Shown: piece after piece, positions 60,199 through 64,000 of the stretch | Numbering within the stretch: the first letter of the stretch is position 1 | Layout: the number at the start of each line of letters is the position of its first letter | Assembly (NCBI RefSeq): GCF_006152115.1 | Contig: NZ_VDFU01000002.1 | Coordinates: forward strand, 186,001 to 250,000 | DNA: 64,000 nt | Direction of reading: 5' to 3' | From: Rubellimicrobium rubrum | GTDB taxonomy: Bacteria; Pseudomonadota; Alphaproteobacteria; Rhodobacterales; Rhodobacteraceae | Position numbers and translations under genes: made by a program | The notes under the pieces: model-generated | The model's input: the letters and a program-made list of their open reading frames with translations, nothing else | Databases searched by the model: none | What the model was told of the DNA's origin: nothing

Positions 60199-61073
60199 GC
60201 GAGGGCGCAGCCCGCCTCCGCGCCGAGGCGGAAACGCTCTCGGGGCCTCTGCCAGCCCTGCTGGCCGAGGCGCAGCACCTTGCCGCGACCGTGGTCCTGG
60301 GTGAACACGGGCGGCGGCGCGCGGGCATGGGCGCCGACTTCTGGCAGTATCGCCCGGCGCAGGCGGGCGACGATTCCCGCATGATCGACTGGCGCCGGTC
60401 GGGCCGCGCCGACGTGGCCTTCGTGCAGGACAAGGAGTGGCAGACGGCGCAGACCGTGGTGGTCTGGGCGGACCGGGGCCGGGCGATGGACTTCGCCTCC
60501 GCGCCGAACCTGCCGACCAAGGGGCACCGGGCGCGCCTGCTGACGCTGGCCGCTGCGATCCTCCTGGTTCGGGGCGGAGAGCGGGTTGGCTTGGGTGGCC
60601 GCGACGGGCTGCCGCCGCGCCGGGGGACGACCATGCTGACCCGCTTGGCCGCCTCCCTGTCCGAGGATCAGGTGGGCGAGTACGTCGCGCCGGACACCGC
60701 CGGGATGCCGCCCCGCTCCCGCGCGCTGTTCGTGTCCGACTTCCTGGGCAACCCCGCCCCGATCGAGCGGGCGGTCACCGAGGCCGCCGACCGGGGGATC
60801 AAGGGCGCGATGCTCCAGGTGCTCGACCCGCAGGAGGAGGCGTTTCCCTTCCAGGGCCGCACGATCTTTGAGTCCATCGGCGGCACCGTCCGCCATGAGA
60901 CTCTCAAGGCGGGCGAGCTTCGGACCCGCTACCTCGACCGGCTGGCCGAGCGGAAGGCGAGGCTCAAGGACCTGGCTCGCGCGACGAGCTGGATGTTCTC
61001 CACTCACCACACCGACGCCGCGCCCGCGCGCGCGCTGCTGTGGTTGCACTCGGCTCTGGAGCGGCGCGCCTGA
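60195..61073 (+). CDS. DUF58-domain protein
   Basis: A 292-residue DUF58 (BatB/VWA-like) protein. The defining region is DFWQYRPAQAGDDSRMIDWRRSGR at about residues 51-74, followed by a VWA-like core starting TVVVWADRGRAMDF, in which the MIDAS motif is incomplete (D.G.A instead of DxSxS). No membrane helix is evident. DUF58 proteins act with MoxR and BatA-type membrane proteins in envelope or stress-tolerance complexes. Its stop and the next ATG overlap by one base (TGATG). Confidence 0.93.
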   Translation: MSEGAARLRAEAETLSGPLPALLAEAQHLAATVVLGEHGRRRAGMGADFWQYRPAQAGDDSRMIDWRRSGRADVAFVQDKEWQTAQTVVVWADRGRAMDFASAPNLPTKGHRARLLTLAAAILLVRGGERVGLGGRDGLPPRRGTTMLTRLAASLSEDQVGEYVAPDTAGMPPRSRALFVSDFLGNPAPIERAVTEAADRGIKGAMLQVLDPQEEAFPFQGRTIFESIGGTVRHETLKAGELRTRYLDRLAERKARLKDLARATSWMFSTHHTDAAPARALLWLHSALERRA

Positions 61074-63895
61074 TGTGGACCCTCGGCCCCCTGGGCTTCA
61101 CCGCCCCCTGGCTGCTGGTGGCGCTGATCGCGCTGCCGATCCTGTGGCTCATCCTGCGCGCGGTGCCGCCCGCCCCGATCCGGCGGCGCTTTCCCGGCGT
61201 GGCGCTCCTGCTGGGGCTGGAGGATCGCGAGGCGCAGGCCGACCGCACGCCCTGGTGGCTGATGCTGATCCGCCTCCTGGCTGTGGTTGCGGTGATCCTG
61301 GGCTTTGCGGGGCCGATCCTGAACCCGCAGGAAGACCGGGCGGGCTCCGGCCCGCTGCTGGTGCTGCTCGACGGCACATGGGCCGACGCCCGCGACTGGC
61401 CCGCCCGCATGGACCGGGCCGAGACGCTGCTGGCCGAAGCCGCACGTGATGGGCGCACTGCCGCCGTGGTCGCGCTGACCACCCCGCCCGACGGCGCCCC
61501 CGTGTTCAATGACGCCGAAGCCGCGATCCAGCACCTCCCCAATCTTGCGCCCCAGCCCTGGCTGCCCGACGCCGAGGCCGACGCCGCCTGGGCCGAGGCC
61601 CTGTCCGGGGTCGAGGGCGGCTTCGATACCGTATGGCTGTCGGACGGCCTTGCCCGCGAGGGACACGAGGCGCTCCTGCAGGCGATCGAGGACAAGGGGG
61701 CGGTCACCGTGGTCCAGGCCCCGCGCCAGATCGTCGCCCTGCGTCCGCCGCGCTTCGAGGAAGGCCGCATCGTGCTGTCGGCCGTCCGCACCCCCATGGG
61801 CCCTGCGGCCGAGGCTCCGGTGGCGGCCATCGGGCTCGATCCGGCCGGAACGGAGCGGCAGCTCGCGACCGCGACGCTGAACTTTGAGGCCGGCGCGGGC
61901 GAGGCCGAGGTCGCGCTGGAGCTTCCGGCCGAGCTGAGGAACCGCGTGACCCGCTTCGAACTGCCCGGCGTGCGCTCTGCCGCCGCCATGGCGCTGACCG
62001 ACGACGGCCTCCGCCGCCGCGAGGTGGGCCTTGTCGCGGGCGGTCAGGAGCGGGAGCAGCTCGATCTGCTCGACCCTCTCCACTACCTGCGCGAGGCGCT
62101 GGCGCCGAACGCCGACCTCGTGGAAGGCCCTCTGTCCGACGTCATCCTGGCCAACCCCGACGTGATCGCGCTGGCCGACGTGGCGCAGATCTCGGACGGC
62201 GAGGCGGAGGACCTGATGACCTGGGTCGAGGAAGGCGGGCTCCTGCTGCGCTTCGCGGGCGGTCGTCTGGCGTCATCGGATCTCGCCCGGACCGAGGAGG
62301 ACCCGCTCCTGCCGGTGCGGCTGCGCGCCGGCGGGCGGGCCGTGGGTGGCGCGATGAGCTGGGGCGAGCCCAAGGCGTTGGCCCCCTTCACCGAAGGCTC
62401 TCCGTTCTTCGGTCTGGCCGTTCCCCCGGATGTCGTGGTCAACGCGCAGGTCGTGGCCCAGCCCGACCCGACCTTGGCCGAACGGGTCGTGGCGCAACTG
62501 ACCGACGGCACTCCGCTCGTCACCCGCAAGGAGATGGGCGAAGGACAGGTCGTGCTCTTCCACGTGACCGCCAACGCCGAATGGTCCACCCTGCCCCTGT
62601 CGGGCCTGTTCGTGAGCATGCTGGAACGCCTTGCCGTGTCCTCGCGCGCCGCGCCGCCGACCGAGGTGGAGCTTGAGGGCACGACCTGGGTGCCAGAGGC
62701 CGCGCTCGATGCCTATGGCACGCTGACCGAGTTGGACACCCAGCCCGGCGTGCCGGGGGAACGGCTGGCCGAAGATCGTCCAGGCCCCGACCTTCGCCCC
62801 GGGCTCTATGCAGGCGAGGACCGGCGCATCGCCGTCAACACGATCGCGGCCGACACCACGCTTACCCCAGTAGCCTGGCCTGCCTCGGTCACCGTCGAGG
62901 GGCTGGAGATCGCGCGCGAACTCCCGCTCAAGGGCGCGCTCCTGGCCTTTGCGCTGGGGCTGCTCTTGACGGACGTCCTGGCGTCGCTCCTGCTGTCCGG
63001 GCGCTTGCGCACCCCGCGCGCCGGGGCTGTCGCCGGCCTCGTGCTGACCGTGCTGGTCTGGCACCCCGACCCAGGCATCGCGCAGGAAGCGCCCGTCGCC
63101 CCTTCGTCCGAGGAGGCGCCCGCGCCTGACCCCGAAGCCGAGAGCTTTGCCCTCGCCGCCACCGAGCAGGTCGTCCTGGCCCATGTGCTCACGGGGGACC
63201 AGGAGGTGGACGACATGGCCGCCGCAGGGTTGCAGGGCCTGTCCAACACGCTATGGCAACGCACCGCCGTTGAGCCCGCAGCGCCCATGGGCGTCGACCT
63301 GGAAACAGACGAGGTGGCCTTCTTCCCCTTCCTCTACTGGCCGGTCACGGCGGACATGCCGATCCCCTCTCGCGCGGCCTATGACAAGGTCAACCGCTAC
63401 CTGGCCGGCGGGGGCATGATCCTGTTCGACACGCGCGACGCGGACCTGGGCGGCTTTGGCACAGCCACGCCCGAAGGCGAGCGGCTGCAGGCCATTGCGG
63501 CAGGGCTCGACATTCCGGCGCTGGAACCGATCCCGGCCGACCACGTGCTGACGCGGACCTTCTATTTGCTCCAGGCGTTCCCCGGCCGCTTCAACGATCC
63601 GGAGATCTGGGTCGAGGCCTCGCCGCCCGACGCCGAATTGGCCGAAGGGATGCCGTTCCGCGATCTCAACGACGGCGTGACCCCCGTGGTGATCGGCGGC
63701 AACGACTGGGCCGCGGCCTGGGCCGTGGACGAATACGGCACCCCCCTCCTCCCAGTGGGCCGCGGCATGGCCGGTGAGCAGCAGCGCGAGTTCGCCCTGC
63801 GCTTCGGGGTCAACCTCGTGATGCACGTGCTCACGGGGAACTACAAATCCGACCAGGTCCACGTGCCCGCGCTGCTGGAACGGCTGGGGCAATGA
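61073..63895 (+). CDS. BatA N-domain / DUF4159 membrane protein
   Basis: A 940-residue protein. The N-terminus is a BatA-type segment with two membrane helices (WLLVALIALPILWLILRAV, LIRLLAVVAVILGFAGPIL) and a loop RRRFPGVALLLGLEDRE. A large region (about 90-610) has a VWA-like and GATase-like fold, then a membrane pair (LKGALLAFALGLLLTDVLASLLL, VAGLVLTVLVW). The C-terminal ~220 residues are DUF4159 (FFPFLYWPVTADMPIPS, GGMILFDTRDAD, RTFYLLQAFPGRFNDPEIWVE). It is the membrane partner of the MoxR-DUF58 pair; role unknown. Confidence 0.92.
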   Translation: MWTLGPLGFTAPWLLVALIALPILWLILRAVPPAPIRRRFPGVALLLGLEDREAQADRTPWWLMLIRLLAVVAVILGFAGPILNPQEDRAGSGPLLVLLDGTWADARDWPARMDRAETLLAEAARDGRTAAVVALTTPPDGAPVFNDAEAAIQHLPNLAPQPWLPDAEADAAWAEALSGVEGGFDTVWLSDGLAREGHEALLQAIEDKGAVTVVQAPRQIVALRPPRFEEGRIVLSAVRTPMGPAAEAPVAAIGLDPAGTERQLATATLNFEAGAGEAEVALELPAELRNRVTRFELPGVRSAAAMALTDDGLRRREVGLVAGGQEREQLDLLDPLHYLREALAPNADLVEGPLSDVILANPDVIALADVAQISDGEAEDLMTWVEEGGLLLRFAGGRLASSDLARTEEDPLLPVRLRAGGRAVGGAMSWGEPKALAPFTEGSPFFGLAVPPDVVVNAQVVAQPDPTLAERVVAQLTDGTPLVTRKEMGEGQVVLFHVTANAEWSTLPLSGLFVSMLERLAVSSRAAPPTEVELEGTTWVPEAALDAYGTLTELDTQPGVPGERLAEDRPGPDLRPGLYAGEDRRIAVNTIAADTTLTPVAWPASVTVEGLEIARELPLKGALLAFALGLLLTDVLASLLLSGRLRTPRAGAVAGLVLTVLVWHPDPGIAQEAPVAPSSEEAPAPDPEAESFALAATEQVVLAHVLTGDQEVDDMAAAGLQGLSNTLWQRTAVEPAAPMGVDLETDEVAFFPFLYWPVTADMPIPSRAAYDKVNRYLAGGGMILFDTRDADLGGFGTATPEGERLQAIAAGLDIPALEPIPADHVLTRTFYLLQAFPGRFNDPEIWVEASPPDAELAEGMPFRDLNDGVTPVVIGGNDWAAAWAVDEYGTPLLPVGRGMAGEQQREFALRFGVNLVMHVLTGNYKSDQVHVPALLERLGQ

Positions 63896-63944
63896 CGCTG
63901 GATGCCTGCTGGGCGGGCTCGGGCCATCTTGATGGGAACATGCA

Positions 63945-64000
63945 TTGACGGCCGATCAGATCATCCTCGACCCACTGCTGCCCTGGCCCGTGGTATGGGC
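63945..64000 (+). CDS. Start of a further gene in the MoxR/DUF4159 cluster (partial)
   Basis: The frame from a TTG at 63945 reads MTADQIILDPLLPWPVVWA and runs off the window. In Rhodobacterales clusters of this kind a membrane protein beginning with a similar FDPLLPWPV-like sequence follows the DUF4159 gene. The gap of 49 bp after the DUF4159 stop fits the same operon. Only 18 residues are visible, and the ATG at 63940 meets a stop after two codons, so the start is provisional. Confidence 0.55.
   Translation, partial: MTADQIILDPLLPWPVVW

Overview
The window is a uniformly GC-rich alphaproteobacterial chromosome segment, most likely from the Rhodobacteraceae (Paracoccus, Rubellimicrobium or Loktanella-like). 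The clues are a ScfR-type regulator divergent from isocitrate lyase, FdsD-type formate dehydrogenase, HemP, TIGR02300, DUF2585, DUF1523 and DUF1285 proteins, and an ALDH16-type aldehyde dehydrogenase beside DeoC. Genes are tightly packed, with many ATGA/GTGA stop-start overlaps. I see no insertion sequence, prophage, CRISPR array or rRNA. The only RNA gene is a tRNA-Ala(GGC).

Layout. 1-3067: the end of a formate dehydrogenase operon (fdsA fragment, fdhD, fdsD), then a PAP2 phosphatase and a GH25 lysozyme-like lipoprotein on the minus strand. 3230-13604: an 11-gene minus-strand catabolic operon containing a rhamnose-type ABC importer, a rhamnose mutarotase, a FadR/GntR regulator, Gfo/Idh/MocA and TIM-barrel enzymes, a 2-hydroxyacid dehydrogenase, an acetoacetate-decarboxylase-like protein and an enolase-superfamily acid-sugar dehydratase. 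A 17-bp FadR-type palindrome sits at its head, facing a divergent SDR gene. The set fits import and non-phosphorylative oxidation of a (deoxy)sugar, but it is not the textbook rhamnose pathway. 14459-19403: a DUF2585 membrane protein, Bfd/bacterioferritin, a small Cys-rich protein, isocitrate lyase and its probable ScfR regulator.

19681-25704: two signalling proteins, a CHASE4-GGDEF-EAL protein and a soluble five-PAS/GAF hybrid histidine kinase. 25826-30280: tRNA-Ala, TIGR02300 protein, YgjP-type metallopeptidase, GntR regulator, hemP with a Cys-rich partner, and a GH13 alpha-glucosidase. 30341-36999: hyuA-hyuB, FAD oxidoreductase, NAD-dependent epimerase/dehydrogenase and AraC regulator. 37069-40403: deoC and ALDH16 behind a perfect palindrome.

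40431-47220 is the least explained block: a seven-gene, nearly gapless minus-strand operon. It encodes a coiled-coil protein with a TelA-like look, an unrecognised protein, a AAA+ ATPase with a long novel N-terminus, a small multi-pass membrane protein, a second unrecognised protein, a small membrane protein and a DUF1523 protein. It is the best candidate here for an undescribed system, perhaps an envelope-associated AAA+ machine. 

47322-64000: cupin, L,D-transpeptidase, alpha/beta hydrolase, succinate-semialdehyde dehydrogenase, MFS and CNNM/CorC membrane proteins, an ECF sigma factor coupled to a VWA-domain membrane protein, a hydroxypyruvate-isomerase-like enzyme, an EamA transporter, DUF1285, and a MoxR-DUF58-DUF4159 cluster running off the right end.
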